Source: G963675935 sp963719005 (GTDB lineage: Bacteria > Planctomycetota > Planctomycetia > Pirellulales > Thermoguttaceae). Taken from it: a stretch of 64,000 bases of DNA. The notes beneath the pieces are model-generated. The model searched no databases and was not told where the DNA came from. It saw nothing but the letters and a program-made list of their open reading frames with translations. Location: assembly GCA_963719005.1 (NCBI GenBank), contig CAVRAR010000017.1, positions 124,001-188,000 of the forward strand, given 5' to 3'. Below, piece by piece: positions 27,073-36,333 of this stretch (its first letter is position 1; every line of letters starts with the position of its first letter). The position numbers were made by a program, and so were the translations under genes.

Positions 27073-28374
27073 ATGAATCACGATTATCTGCGAGTCAGCG
27101 CCTTGATGTTCTTGGAATTCGCAGTTTGGGGAGCGTGGATGCCGGTGCTGGCGATGCGGCTGCTGGGGCCGATGAAACTCAGCGGGAAACAGACGGGCTG
27201 GGTTTATGCCACGTTCCCGCTGGCGTGCATTTTCGCCCCCGTCGCCTCCGGCTATCTGGCCGACAAGTATTTCAACGCCGAATGGATCATCATGGCCTCG
27301 CACGCAATCGGGGCCGTCCTGCTGTTCGTTGCGGCGAAACAGACGAAGTTCTGGGGCATGTTCTGGACGATGCTGGCCTACTCGGTGTTCTATACCGCCA
27401 CGTTGCCGCTGGTCAACAAGGTGCTGTTTGAACACATCTCCGGAAGCGACGTGGTGGTCTTCTTGTCGCTGCCGATCTCGAAGCAGGCATTGGTCTTTCT
27501 CTGGGCGCCGGTGGCTTGGGCGTTGATCGGCTACTTCCTGACGGGCATGCGACAAGTTCGCAAGACCGGCGGGGACGGGCCCGACGCTCTGTATCTTGCT
27601 GCCTTCCTCTCGGTTGTCATGGCGTTGGTGTGCCTGATCCAGCCGCCGACTCCTGCTTCACATCTTGCCATTTCGACAACGGCGGCGAACGCGGCCACAA
27701 CGAATCCGATGCTGGCGGCCCTGGATATGTTGGGAAACACCAACTATCTGGTCTTCATTCTCGTGCAGTTGGCCGTCTCCGGCATGATGCAGTTCTACTT
27801 CCTTGGCACCGGCCAGTTCATGCAAGACCGCGGGGTTAGCGGCAAGAATGTTTCGGCGGCGATGGGCATGGCACAGGCCGTGCAGGCGGTCGCCACCATC
27901 TTCCTTCTCGGATTGCTTATCAAGGAAGCGGGATTCCAATGGACGTTTGCCGTCGGCGCCTTGTGCTGGGCCGTCCTCTTCGGCGCCTACGTCGTCAGCA
28001 AGCACAGTCTCGGAATCATCCTCGTCCAGGCGTTCCACGGGTTGGCTTACGTGTTCTTCATGATCGGCGGGCAGATGTTCGTGGGCGCGATGGCCCCGAA
28101 GGGAATCGGCGCCTCGGCCCAATCGCTGATTTTCATCGCCACCAACGGCATCGGGCTGTTTCTGGGAACGCAGCTTGCCGGATTCGTGATGGAAAAGAAC
28201 TCGGTCGGCGGGAAGTTCCAATGGTCGAAGATCTGGGTGGTGCCGCTGGCGATCACGCTGGCCGGGGCGATCGTCTTTGCCGTGGCGTTCAAAGTGCCAA
28301 GAGCCGGCGACTTCCAGAAAGAGATGCCCCGGAACGAAAAGGCCGTGGCGGTTGCCTTGCCCAACGGATTCTAG
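27073..28374 (+). CDS. MFS transporter, nucleoside:H+ symporter-like
   Basis: The 433-residue protein has about 12 predicted transmembrane segments. It begins 'YLRVSALMFLEFAVWGAWMPVLAMRLL', the usual start of the NupG/XapB-like family, with 'GWVYATFPLACIFAPVASGYLADKYF' as the loop 2-3 signature. A planctomycete insertion of soluble loop lies at 195-225. Substrate is probably a nucleoside or related compound, by family only. It is a single gene between repeats. Confidence 0.85.
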   Translation: MNHDYLRVSALMFLEFAVWGAWMPVLAMRLLGPMKLSGKQTGWVYATFPLACIFAPVASGYLADKYFNAEWIIMASHAIGAVLLFVAAKQTKFWGMFWTMLAYSVFYTATLPLVNKVLFEHISGSDVVVFLSLPISKQALVFLWAPVAWALIGYFLTGMRQVRKTGGDGPDALYLAAFLSVVMALVCLIQPPTPASHLAISTTAANAATTNPMLAALDMLGNTNYLVFILVQLAVSGMMQFYFLGTGQFMQDRGVSGKNVSAAMGMAQAVQAVATIFLLGLLIKEAGFQWTFAVGALCWAVLFGAYVVSKHSLGIILVQAFHGLAYVFFMIGGQMFVGAMAPKGIGASAQSLIFIATNGIGLFLGTQLAGFVMEKNSVGGKFQWSKIWVVPLAITLAGAIVFAVAFKVPRAGDFQKEMPRNEKAVAVALPNGF

Positions 28375-28387
28375 TAGGACCCAAGCT

Positions 28388-28412
28388 GCCCTCACCCCCT
28401 GCCCCTCTCCCG
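28388..28412. repeat. 25-bp repeat, inverted copy at 30623-30647
   Basis: GCCCTCACCCCCTGCCCCTC plus TCCCG occurs here and, as its exact reverse complement, at 30623-30647 just after acs. A related sequence follows tRNA-Ala (24860-24898). It belongs to a dispersed repeat family with a CGGG-containing hairpin. Confidence 0.8.
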
Positions 28413-28635
28413 CAAGCGGGCGAGGGGAGTTCTGTTAGAACTCCGGAAGCTTTCAAAGCCCGCCGTGGGGCCGTCGGATACCTCTGGCACGGCGGGGCGT
28501 CATCTTTTTTGCCGCCTTAATTGACAAGCCACCCTCGGCGGGTATAATGCGGAATTCTTTCAGGCGGAACCGTTCCGCGTCGAGTCAGACAGTCGAACCA
28601 CACCATTCACCTTATTCGTTCGGAGGAAGTTACTG

Positions 28636-30594
28636 ATGGCAGAGGCAAAATCTGGGCAGATCGTCAACGTGATGAAGGAAGAGCGATTGTTCCCACCCCC
28701 CAAGGAGTTTGCCGCCAAGGCCCACGTCAAATCCCTGGAACAGTACGAGAAGCTGTGGAAGGAGGCGGCGGGCGACATCGAAGGCTTTTGGGGGAAGATG
28801 GGCCATGAGCTCCACTGGTTCAAGCCCTACACGAAAGTCCTCGAATGGAACGAGCCGTTCGCCAAATGGTTCGTCGGCGGTCAGACGAACGTCTCGTACA
28901 ACTGCCTCGACGCCCATCTGAACACGCCGCGACGCAACAAGGCCGCCATTATCTTCGAGGGGGAGCCGGGCGACGTCTGCGTTTACACCTACGAAATGCT
29001 GCACCGCGAAGTCTGCAAGTTCGCCAACGTGCTGAAGGGGCTGGGCATCGGCAAGGGGGACGTGGTGACGATGTATATGCCGATGGTGCCGGAACTGGCC
29101 GTCGCCATGCTGGCCTGCGCCCGGATCGGAGCCGTCCATTGCGTGGTCTTCGGCGGATTCGCGGCCGAGGCCATCGCCGACCGCAACAACGACGCCAAGG
29201 CCAAGCTGATGATTACGGCCGACGCAAGCTGGCGCCGCGGCAAGCAAATCCCCTTGAAGGGCAACGTCGACGCGGCGCTGGCCAAGTCGCCCGGCGTCAA
29301 GCAATGCATCGTCTACAAGCGGACTGGCTGCGACGTGACGATGCAGCCCGGACGCGATTTGTGGTGGCACGATCTGATGGCCGAGGCCTCGGCCGATTGC
29401 CCCGCCGTGCCGCTGGACAGCGAAAACCCGCTGTTCATCCTCTACACCAGCGGCTCGACCGGCAAACCGAAGGGCATCAAACACACGACGGCCGGCTATA
29501 ACCTCTTCGCCAAGAAAACGATGGAATGGGTGTTCGACATCCGCGACGAGGACGTCTACTGGTGTACGGCCGACATCGGCTGGATCACCGGCCACACCTA
29601 CGTCGTCTACGGGCCGCTGACGGCCGGGGCGACGGTCTTCATGTACGAAGGCGCCCCCGACACGCCGCACCAGGGCCGCTGGTGGGAGATGATCGAGAAG
29701 TACAAGGTGAACATCCTCTACACCGCCCCGACGGCCATCCGCACCTTCATCAAGTGGGGCGACGAGTGGGTCGACAAGTACGACATCTCCAGCCTCCGCC
29801 TGCTGGGCACGGTGGGCGAAGGCATCAACCCCGAGGCCTGGATGTGGTATCACCGCAAGATCGGCGGCGAGCGCTGCCCGATCGTCGATACGTGGTGGCA
29901 GACCGAGACGGGCGGAATCATGATGACCCCGCTGCCCGGCGCGATTGCCACCAAACCGGGCAGTTGCACGAAGCCGCTGCCCGGCATTGTGCCGGAAATC
30001 GTCGGCGAAGACCGCAAGCCGGTGCCCGTCGGGGCCGGCGGCTGGCTGACGATCACGAAGCCCTGGCCAGCGATGCTCCGCGGCATTTGGGGCGACGACG
30101 AGCGGTACAAGATTCAGTATTGGACCGACGTGCCCGGCAAATATCTCTGCGGCGACAATGCCCGTTGCGACGAGGACGGCTACTACTGGATCATGGGCCG
30201 CATCGACGACGTGCTGAACGTTTCGGGCCACCGGCTAAGCACGATCGAGATCGAGAGCGCCCTGGTGAGCCACGAAGCGGTGGCCGAGGCGGCGGCGGTC
30301 GGCCGTCCGCACGACATCAAGGGCGAGGCGGTCACGGTGTTCGTCACGTTGTCCAGCGGTTTCGATCCCTCCGAGGAATTGCGGAAGGCGCTGAAAAACC
30401 ACGTGCGCAAAGAGATCGGCGCCTTGGCCGTGCCCGACGACATCCACTTCACCGCCTCATTGCCGAAGACCCGCAGCGGCAAGATCATGCGTCGCCTGCT
30501 CCGCGACATCGCCGCCGGCCGGCAGACCGTGGGCGACACCTCGACGCTGGAAGATTACAGCGTATTGGCGCGGCTGCGGACGGACGACGAGTAA
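28636..30594 (+). CDS. acs: Acetyl-CoA synthetase (AMP-forming)
   Basis: The 652-residue, intact protein starts after GGAGG with the ACAS N-terminal block ('WGKMGHELHWFKPYTKVLEW'). It carries the adenylation motifs 'YTSGSTGKPKG' (about 269-279), 'TWWQTETGG', 'YLCGDNARCDEDGYYWIMGRIDDVLNVSGHRLST' and the C-terminal 'LPKTRSGKIMRRLL', whose Lys is the site of regulatory acetylation in this family. It converts acetate, ATP and CoA to acetyl-CoA. Its last 42 bases are repeated at 31322-31363. Confidence 0.97.
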   Translation: MAEAKSGQIVNVMKEERLFPPPKEFAAKAHVKSLEQYEKLWKEAAGDIEGFWGKMGHELHWFKPYTKVLEWNEPFAKWFVGGQTNVSYNCLDAHLNTPRRNKAAIIFEGEPGDVCVYTYEMLHREVCKFANVLKGLGIGKGDVVTMYMPMVPELAVAMLACARIGAVHCVVFGGFAAEAIADRNNDAKAKLMITADASWRRGKQIPLKGNVDAALAKSPGVKQCIVYKRTGCDVTMQPGRDLWWHDLMAEASADCPAVPLDSENPLFILYTSGSTGKPKGIKHTTAGYNLFAKKTMEWVFDIRDEDVYWCTADIGWITGHTYVVYGPLTAGATVFMYEGAPDTPHQGRWWEMIEKYKVNILYTAPTAIRTFIKWGDEWVDKYDISSLRLLGTVGEGINPEAWMWYHRKIGGERCPIVDTWWQTETGGIMMTPLPGAIATKPGSCTKPLPGIVPEIVGEDRKPVPVGAGGWLTITKPWPAMLRGIWGDDERYKIQYWTDVPGKYLCGDNARCDEDGYYWIMGRIDDVLNVSGHRLSTIEIESALVSHEAVAEAAAVGRPHDIKGEAVTVFVTLSSGFDPSEELRKALKNHVRKEIGALAVPDDIHFTASLPKTRSGKIMRRLLRDIAAGRQTVGDTSTLEDYSVLARLRTDDE

Positions 30595-30705
30595 GCGGCT
30601 CGCGGTCTCCCCTCTCCCGTCGCGGGAGAGGGGCAGGGGGTGAGGGCGGCGAGGAATAGCTCAAACATGGAGCGTTGGTGTATAATTTGGTAAGGAGGTG
30701 CCGCC

Positions 30706-30957
30706 ATGCTCAGTTACGAATCGTTGCTTGCCGACGCCAGCCGCTTGCCGGTTGCCGATCGCATCCTTTTGGCCGAGGCCCTGTGGGAGACCGTGCCTGC
30801 CGAATCGCTTCCGCGGCTGACCGATGAATGGCTCGAAGAGGTGAAACGGCGATCTGCGGAGTACGATTCCGGTGCGGCCGAGACTATTCCTTGGGAGCAA
30901 ATCCGAGCGGACGCTTTGCGCCGCGTTGGAGTAGTTGAGCCGAATGCTACCAGTTGA
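30706..30957 (+). CDS. Addiction-module antitoxin (PF09720-type)
   Basis: This 83-residue protein 'MLSYESLLADASRLPVADRILLAEALWETVP...LTDEWLEEVKRRSAEYDSGAAETIPWEQIRADALRRV' matches the 'putative addiction module component' family almost through its length. It precedes and overlaps a ParE/RelE-type toxin by 14 bases. AAGGAGG lies just upstream of the ATG. Confidence 0.92.
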   Translation: MLSYESLLADASRLPVADRILLAEALWETVPAESLPRLTDEWLEEVKRRSAEYDSGAAETIPWEQIRADALRRVGVVEPNATS

Positions 30958-31237
30958 CTATCTTCCCGGAGCCCGTCGCGACTTTGACGAGTCGTTTGAT
31001 TGGTATGCCGAACGGAGCGTGCAAGCGGCAGTAGGCTTCGCGAATGCCGTCGATGTGGCCTTGTCCGCGATTGCAGTCGATCCAAAACGATTTGCCGCCA
31101 TCGACGAGTCTCACCGAGTGTGCCCGGTAGGACGTTTTCCCTTTCGCATTGTGTACCGAGTCGCGCCAGACCGCATTGTGGTCGTGGCCATCGCCCACGC
31201 AAAACGACGCCCCGGCTATTGGAAAGGCCGAAGCTGA
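30944..31237 (+). CDS. ParE/RelE-type toxin
   Basis: The 97-residue product has 'LPGARRDFDESFDWYAERSVQAAVGFANAVDVALSAIAVDP', then 'CPVGRFPFRIVYRVAPDRIVVVAIAHAKRRPGYW', the standard ParE/RelE-fold pattern. ATG at 30944 is preferred to an upstream TTG. The partner of 30706-30957. The pair lies between the acs stop and a second copy of the acs 3' end. Confidence 0.9.
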   Translation: MLPVDYLPGARRDFDESFDWYAERSVQAAVGFANAVDVALSAIAVDPKRFAAIDESHRVCPVGRFPFRIVYRVAPDRIVVVAIAHAKRRPGYWKGRS

Positions 31238-31321
31238 CTTGGAGTTGAAGCTGAAACGAGGGTACAACGGGTTTTGGTAATCGCGATCATGGAAAACCGG
31301 CTGCGCCACCGTCTCGACTTC

Positions 31322-31374
31322 CGACGCTGGAAGATTACAGCGTTCTGGCGCGGCTGCGGACGGAAAACCAATAG
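31322..31374 (+). pseudogene. Remnant: duplicated 3' end of an acs gene
   Basis: Bases 31322-31363 match 30542-30583 of acs at 40 of 42 positions, in the same reading sense (TLEDYSVLARLRT), and end in ENQ and TAG at 31372-31374. Upstream, 31238-31320 does not resemble acs. It is either an attachment-like duplication or the tail of a lost acs paralogue. Confidence 0.75.
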
Positions 31375-31551
31375 ACGACGCGTGTTGAGTCACGATTGTC
31401 AAGAATAGCCGGCGGCTGACAGCCGCCGGTGAGACGGGATTTTCAGACCAACGGAGCGTTATATCGCCGATCCGTTATCGCCTATCTCTTGAAACGGATG
31501 CAAATCGTCGCTTTCCAGAGTTTTTCTCCTCGCTACAGAGGGAGGTTCGTC

Positions 31552-31950
31552 ATGCTGTTCATAATGCTTCTGGCAGTCACATTCCTGACTTCTCTTTCCG
31601 TATCGTTCGTTGCCGTGCGGATGTTTCGTAAGCCGATTGACGCCATTCTGCAGCGGGTCGTCTCGGAAGAGATCAGCGCAGCATGGTCCAAGTACATACG
31701 GTTTGCAGTATACGTCACCGGCATATCCTGGGGAGTGGACCTTTGGAAACTTGAATTGTACATAACGGCGCCAGAATGGTCTCATGCAGGGATTCTTGAG
31801 CTCACCGGAAGCCGATGGGTATTTGAACTATATCGGACCGTAATCGAGACGACACAAGGTGTTGCCTGGGTGCTGATGGTCTTTTTCGTCGTTGCCTTAA
31901 TAGCCTACGTGATTGTGCGCACTTTTGAGTACCGAAGAAAAGGGGCGTAG
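31552..31950 (+). CDS. Small membrane protein, unknown
   Basis: Start at 31552 is chosen for the GGGAGG six bases upstream and the transmembrane helix that follows at once ('MLFIMLLAVTFLTSLSVSFVAV'). The 132-residue product has a second helix near its end ('GVAWVLMVFFVVALIAYVIV') and a charged tail. The loop contains 'ISWGVDLWKLELYI'. No family is recognised. GC is lower than that of neighbours. Confidence 0.6.
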   Translation: MLFIMLLAVTFLTSLSVSFVAVRMFRKPIDAILQRVVSEEISAAWSKYIRFAVYVTGISWGVDLWKLELYITAPEWSHAGILELTGSRWVFELYRTVIETTQGVAWVLMVFFVVALIAYVIVRTFEYRRKGA

Positions 31951-32027
31951 AGGGCAAAACCGAAAACGGGACATCGCTGATTTCGACAAGGAACCGCGCA
32001 GTTCTCGGAAGATGGGCGAGGAATCCA

Positions 32028-32267
32028 ATGGCGGAAAAGCTGACCCTGCAATATGACCGCGAGGCGGATATCTTTTACATAGGCAGCCGCGAGCCTTATG
32101 CGGAGCAGGAGTCCGAAGAGTTGGGCGACGAGGTCATCGCTCGGCTGAATCCGCACACGGGCGAAATCGAGAACCTGGAGGTGTTGTTCTTCTCAACACG
32201 CCTGCTGCGAAACGACATTCTTGAACTGCCGATCTCCGCGGAGTTGCACATGACGGCCCAAAGTTAG
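32028..32267 (+). CDS. DUF2283 family small protein
   Basis: The 79-residue protein 'LTLQYDREADIFYIGSREPYAEQESEELGDEVIARLNPHTGEIENLEVLFFS' is a DUF2283 member (Y.D..ADvLYI.....). These occur beside toxin genes and are often proposed to be antitoxin-like. Here the neighbours on the other strand are DUF5615 and DUF433 genes. Function unproved. Confidence 0.85.
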   Translation: MAEKLTLQYDREADIFYIGSREPYAEQESEELGDEVIARLNPHTGEIENLEVLFFSTRLLRNDILELPISAELHMTAQS

Positions 32268-32293
32268 CGGCCCGAAGAAAAGGCGGCCACGTC

Positions 32294-32644
32294 TCAAAGC
32301 GGCAAATACCAGACTTGGCTGTTCAACTCCATCTCCGAGGCGCATTCGACCGCTAGAAGAATATCTTCAATGGCTCGGCCGAGCGCAAGAGTCTGCGGGA
32401 CCGAGATGACTCCTGCCATTGGTACGCCCCCTCGTATCCGCTCATACGGCAACCCAACAAGAGTGTTAACGTCATGAGTGATGACCACGCGGTTCAACGA
32501 GGCTCCATGACTGAGCACTTCCTTGTCGTGTGCCTCTGCGAGTCCGATGTCTCGCACTCGGACAACATCGACCTCCGGATTACGTAGAAGAACGCCTTTG
32601 AGAATTCGTTCGTCAAAGTCGTTATCTGCCAGCAAGCGGATCAT
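32294..32644 (-). CDS. DUF5615 PIN-like toxin
   Basis: The 116-residue protein 'MIRLLADNDFDERILKGVL', 'VDVVRVRDIGLAEAHDKEVLSHGASLNRVVITHDVNTLVGL' shows the DUF5615/Mut7-C-like PIN fold with acidic residues at D7, 'D' of VRVRDIG and 'THD'. Such proteins pair with DUF433 antitoxins as VapBC-like modules. It starts six bases after the DUF433 stop. Confidence 0.88.
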   Translation of the reverse strand: MIRLLADNDFDERILKGVLLRNPEVDVVRVRDIGLAEAHDKEVLSHGASLNRVVITHDVNTLVGLPYERIRGGVPMAGVISVPQTLALGRAIEDILLAVECASEMELNSQVWYLPL

Positions 32645-32650
32645 CGCCGT

Positions 32651-32980
32651 TCATTTTCCAGCGCGTCGTGCTAACAGTTGATCGCGGGCGGGTCTTGTGG
32701 GGCAGTTGGCCTCGATCTCTTGGCGGATTGCGTCGGCCGCCAGCCTTCGCGCATCGAGATACGCCTCGACCTCTCGTGGAAAGCGAAGATAGTACCCAAC
32801 CACGGCGTAAGCGTCGGGAAGCGAAAGGTCTGGAAACCGCTTAACGATTTCCTCCGGCGGCGCGCCATCGCGGTAGGCCAAAACAATCGTGTCCAATGTC
32901 AACCGAGTGCCGACCACACGGATTGTCCCATCCGGGTCGGCCCGGAGCGGGACGGGATTGGCCTCGATGAGCAGCGTCAT
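32651..32980 (-). CDS. DUF433 antitoxin-like protein
   Basis: Start at 32980 gives 109 residues: 'VPLRADPDGTIRVVGTRLTLDTIVLAYRDGAPPEEIVKRFPDLSLPDAYAVVGYYLRFPREVEAYL', a textbook DUF433 domain (HTH-like). GGTGGAAGC lies upstream of the ATG. It is the first gene of the DUF433-DUF5615 pair and should bind DNA and the toxin. Confidence 0.9.
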   Translation of the reverse strand: MTLLIEANPVPLRADPDGTIRVVGTRLTLDTIVLAYRDGAPPEEIVKRFPDLSLPDAYAVVGYYLRFPREVEAYLDARRLAADAIRQEIEANCPTRPARDQLLARRAGK

Positions 32981-33244
32981 AGCTTCCACCTCTCTAAAAC
33001 TATTATAGCGTTGGCCCGACTCGCCATGCCAGGGCGGGGATACGCCGGCGCGAAGGAAGGCGGCCCCAAGCCGCAGTATCCGGCTCATTCCGTTGTCAAC
33101 CTGCTGCAAATCGCAGTAACCGCTGCGGGGTATCTTGCGTTTTCCCCTCCCGCGTGGCAGAATAGATAGAATGCGGCGGCGATAGGGCCGCGCTTTCCTA
33201 TGGCATACCCGCCTGTCACACCTACCTTTTGAGGGGGAAGCACC

Positions 33245-34837
33245 ATGCGTTGTCTTTGTCGGTATGGGGTTCTATGCGTATTCACGTTTGCTCTGATCGC
33301 CGTCCCTGCGTTCGCCGATCCGCCGGCGGCTAAGAAATCTGTTGCATCAAAGAAAGCCGATAAGCCGGCAAAGAAGACGGATAAAGCAGCCAAGAAGGCG
33401 GACAAGACGGCCAAGAAAAAGGCCGCCGAGGAACCGGCGAAGAAAGCTGACGAAGCTAAGAAGCCCGCCCCGCCGGCTACGCAAAAAGTCAAGAAGGGCC
33501 TGATCAAGATCACGCTCGAATTGGACGGCGTGCTCGAGGCCGAAAACGCCCAGGAGATTGCCGTTCGGCCAGACGAGTGGTCCTCGCTCATCGTGCTGCA
33601 CGCCGCGCCGCACGGCGCCTACGTGCGGAAGGGGGACGTCATCCTGGAGTTGGACCCGGAGAAACTCGACCACGCCATCACGGACCTCCGCAAGGACATG
33701 CAGATCAATGCCCTGTCGCTTCAGCAGACCGAGGAGCAATTGAGCGCACTGGAAAAGACGACGCCGATCGACATGGAGGCCGGCTCGCGCGCCGCGCGTC
33801 TGGCCAAGGAAGATCGGGATTTCTACTTCGAGATCGATCGCCCCTTCACTGTCAAAGCGACGGACTTCAGCCTGAAGTCGATGAAAGAGTACCTGGAATA
33901 CGAAGAGGAAGAACTGCGGCAGTTGGAGAAAATGTACAAGGCGGACGACATCACCGAAGAGACTGAAGCCATCGTGCTGAAGCGCGGGCGCGACGCCGTC
34001 GATCGCGCCAAGTTCGGGCTGGAATCGGCTCAAATCGGCCACGATCACGAGATGAAGTATGCCATTCCGCGAAAGGACGCGGAGGTGCGGGAATCGACGC
34101 AGCGAAGACTGATCGACTGGGAGAAGAGCAAGGTGCAGATTCCAACAGAGTTGAATCGGGCGCGATTGGAACTCGATAAGCTGCGGTTGCAGCGGGCGCA
34201 AACCGAGGATCGGCTGAAACACCTGTTGACCGACCGCGAGCAGATGACCATCAAGTCGCCGATCGACGGGATTGTGTACTACGGCAAAATCACCCGCGGC
34301 AGGACAAGCGATGCCGGCGGGCTGGCCGAATCGCTGCGGCCTCGCGGCGGGATCGGGCCGAACCAGGTGGTGATGACCGTGGTGCAGCCCCGTCCGATGT
34401 GCATTCGAGCGACGATTAACGAAGGCGACCTGCACGACGCGCGTCCCAATCTGAAGGGGATCGCCACGCCGCCCGCCTTTCCCGACGTGCGGCTGCCGGT
34501 GACGCTCGACACGACGAGCGACATTCCGACCTCTCCCGGCTCGTTCGAGGCGAAGCTGAACGTCGAACTGAACGGCGGGACGAAGTTGCTGATGCCGGGC
34601 ATGACGTGCAAAGTGAAGCTGACGCCCTACTTGAAACAGGACGCGCTGACGGTGCCGCCGAGCGCCGTAGTGACCGACGAGTTGGACGATCAGAAACAGA
34701 CGGTCGAAGTGCTGGAGAAAGACGGCACGACCAAGACCCGTCCCGTGGTCGTCGGCCGGAAGACCGACAAGCAAGTGGAGATTCTCAAGGGACTGAGCGA
34801 GGGCGAGCAGGTCGTCACCGAGCCGAAGAAGGGGTGA
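33245..34837 (+). CDS. Periplasmic adaptor protein (HlyD/RND-MFP type)
   Basis: The 530-residue product has a signal peptide (to about residue 24) and a Lys/Ala-rich low-complexity stretch (28-78). The body is an adaptor: barrel-lipoyl half motif 'GVLEAENAQEIAVRPDEWSSLIVLHAAPHGAYVRKGDVILELDPEKL', a long coiled-coil hairpin (about 145-335), 'REQMTIKSPIDGIVYYGKI' as second lipoyl half, then beta-barrel and membrane-proximal domains ('LLMPGMTCKVKLTPYLKQDALTVPPSAVV', 'VEILKGLSEGEQVV'). It would link an inner-membrane pump to the outer membrane. No pump gene follows here. Confidence 0.88.
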   Translation: MRCLCRYGVLCVFTFALIAVPAFADPPAAKKSVASKKADKPAKKTDKAAKKADKTAKKKAAEEPAKKADEAKKPAPPATQKVKKGLIKITLELDGVLEAENAQEIAVRPDEWSSLIVLHAAPHGAYVRKGDVILELDPEKLDHAITDLRKDMQINALSLQQTEEQLSALEKTTPIDMEAGSRAARLAKEDRDFYFEIDRPFTVKATDFSLKSMKEYLEYEEEELRQLEKMYKADDITEETEAIVLKRGRDAVDRAKFGLESAQIGHDHEMKYAIPRKDAEVRESTQRRLIDWEKSKVQIPTELNRARLELDKLRLQRAQTEDRLKHLLTDREQMTIKSPIDGIVYYGKITRGRTSDAGGLAESLRPRGGIGPNQVVMTVVQPRPMCIRATINEGDLHDARPNLKGIATPPAFPDVRLPVTLDTTSDIPTSPGSFEAKLNVELNGGTKLLMPGMTCKVKLTPYLKQDALTVPPSAVVTDELDDQKQTVEVLEKDGTTKTRPVVVGRKTDKQVEILKGLSEGEQVVTEPKKG

Positions 34838-34844
34838 GAGGGAA

Positions 34845-34961
34845 GGGATCAGGGGTCAGGGATCAGGGGTCAGGGATCAGGGGTCAGGGATTAGTTCGTA
34901 GGTTATGCTTCAGCATAACGATGGGCGTTTCGCCGTGGTGTTATGCTGAAGCATAACCTAC
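34845..34961. repeat. Tandem 14-mer and 22-bp inverted repeat
   Basis: Three full copies and one partial copy of GGGATCAGGGGTCA (34845-34892). They are followed by GTAGGTTATGCTTCAGCATA-AC (34898-34919) and its exact inverse (34940-34961). Each arm is itself palindromic. Could act as a bidirectional terminator between the adaptor and the next gene. Confidence 0.85.
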
Positions 34962-35003
34962 GTTGCTTCGGGCGTCGTGGTCATAGGTGATTGGAGGCTG
35001 CAA

Positions 35004-36213
35004 ATGCGATGGGCATGGCTGACGGCGCTGGTTTTCATCTGTCTGCCGGTTTTGGCGGAGGACGCTGTGCCGCCCACTCCGCCCGAGGCCGCCGTGACCG
35101 GGCCGAAGCCCAAGGCGATCGTGCCTCCCACGCGGCGCGACATCGAGCAAGCGATCAACCGCGGCGTCGCGTTCCTCCTGAAGCGGCAGAACAAGGACGG
35201 CTCGTGGGGGTCGGCGAACATCACGCGGCCGTATGAGATTGATTCGCCGGTGCCGGGGGCGCATCAGGCATTCAAGGCGGCGGTCACCTCGATGTGCATC
35301 TCGGCGTTGATCGAGATCGGCGGCGACAACCCGGAAGTTCCCCGGGCGATCGATCGGGCCGAAGTCTGGCTATTCGAGCACTTGCCCAAGGTGCGCCGGC
35401 AAACGCCCGACACTTTCTATAACGTCTGGACGCACGCCTATTCGATTCAGGCATTGACGCGGATGCTTGGCCGCAAGCCGGGCGACGCGGAACGCCAGCA
35501 ACGGATTCGAGCGTTGATCGACAACCAAATCGACAAGCTGAATCGTTATGAAGTGGTCGACGGCGGCTGGGCGTACTACGATTTCGACTACCACACCCAA
35601 AAGCCGGGCGGATCGTCGATCGGGTTCCTTACGTCGGCGGTGCTCGTGGCGTTGCACGACGCCAAGCTGGCCGGCATCGACGTGCCCAAGCGGCTGGTCG
35701 ATCGCGGCACGGCGTCGATCCTGCGGCAGCGAAAGCCGGATTTCTCGATGGACTACGGCGAGTATCTGAAGTACCAGCCGCAACGGCTGATCAATCGTCC
35801 GTCGGGCAGCCTCGGGCGTTCGCAGGCGTGCAACATTGCGATGCGGCTTTGGGGCGACAAGCTAGTGACCGACGACGTGCATGAAGACGTGGCTCGATCG
35901 GCTGTTCGCGAGAAACCTATGGCTCGACATGGGCCGCAAACGCCCGATCCCGCACGAATCGTGGTGTCAGGTGGCCGCCTACTTCTACTATTTCGGCCAT
36001 TATTACGCCGCGCTGTGCATCGACCAGCTTCCGGCGAAGGAGCGGCCGTACTTCCAAGATCACCTGGCCCATATTCTGCTTCCCTTGCAGGAGAAGGACG
36101 GTTCGTGGTGGGATTTCCCCATGTTCGACTACCACCAGCAGTACGGAACGGCGTTTGCGCTGATGTCGCTTGTGCGCACGCGGAAAACCGCTGAGAGTAC
36201 AGCTAGTCGCTAG
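35004..36213 (+). CDS. Secreted squalene-cyclase-fold protein (one apparent frameshift)
   Basis: ATG at 35004 with GGAGG upstream gives a signal peptide ('MRWAWLTALVFICLPVLAED'). It is followed by alpha/alpha-barrel repeats of the prenyltransferase/squalene oxidase type: 'RDIEQAINRGVAFLLKRQNKDGSWG', 'GGWAYYDFDYHTQKPGGSSIGFLTSAVLVAL', 'LPLQEKDGSWWDFPMFDYHQQYGTAFALMSLV'. An extra C at about 35880 joins 'DKLVTDDV' to 'MKTWLDRLFARN'. The corrected length is 402 residues. The export signal and lack of a DXDD motif argue against true hopene cyclase; role unknown. Confidence 0.85.
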
Positions 36214-36333
36214 AGACGAACGGCTTTCTCGGCACAAGCTTCTTGGTAGGGGCTGGTCGCTGCTGCAATCAGTGGGTATATTCACTGCTTTCCTACGGGG
36301 AGATAATATCAACGCATTACAGGGACCAAACCC

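Noticed and set aside
28388..30647. acs flanked by 25-bp inverted repeats, as in a composite element
   Set aside because: The repeat belongs to a dispersed family (another copy near 24860), no transposase or target duplication is present, and acs looks native.
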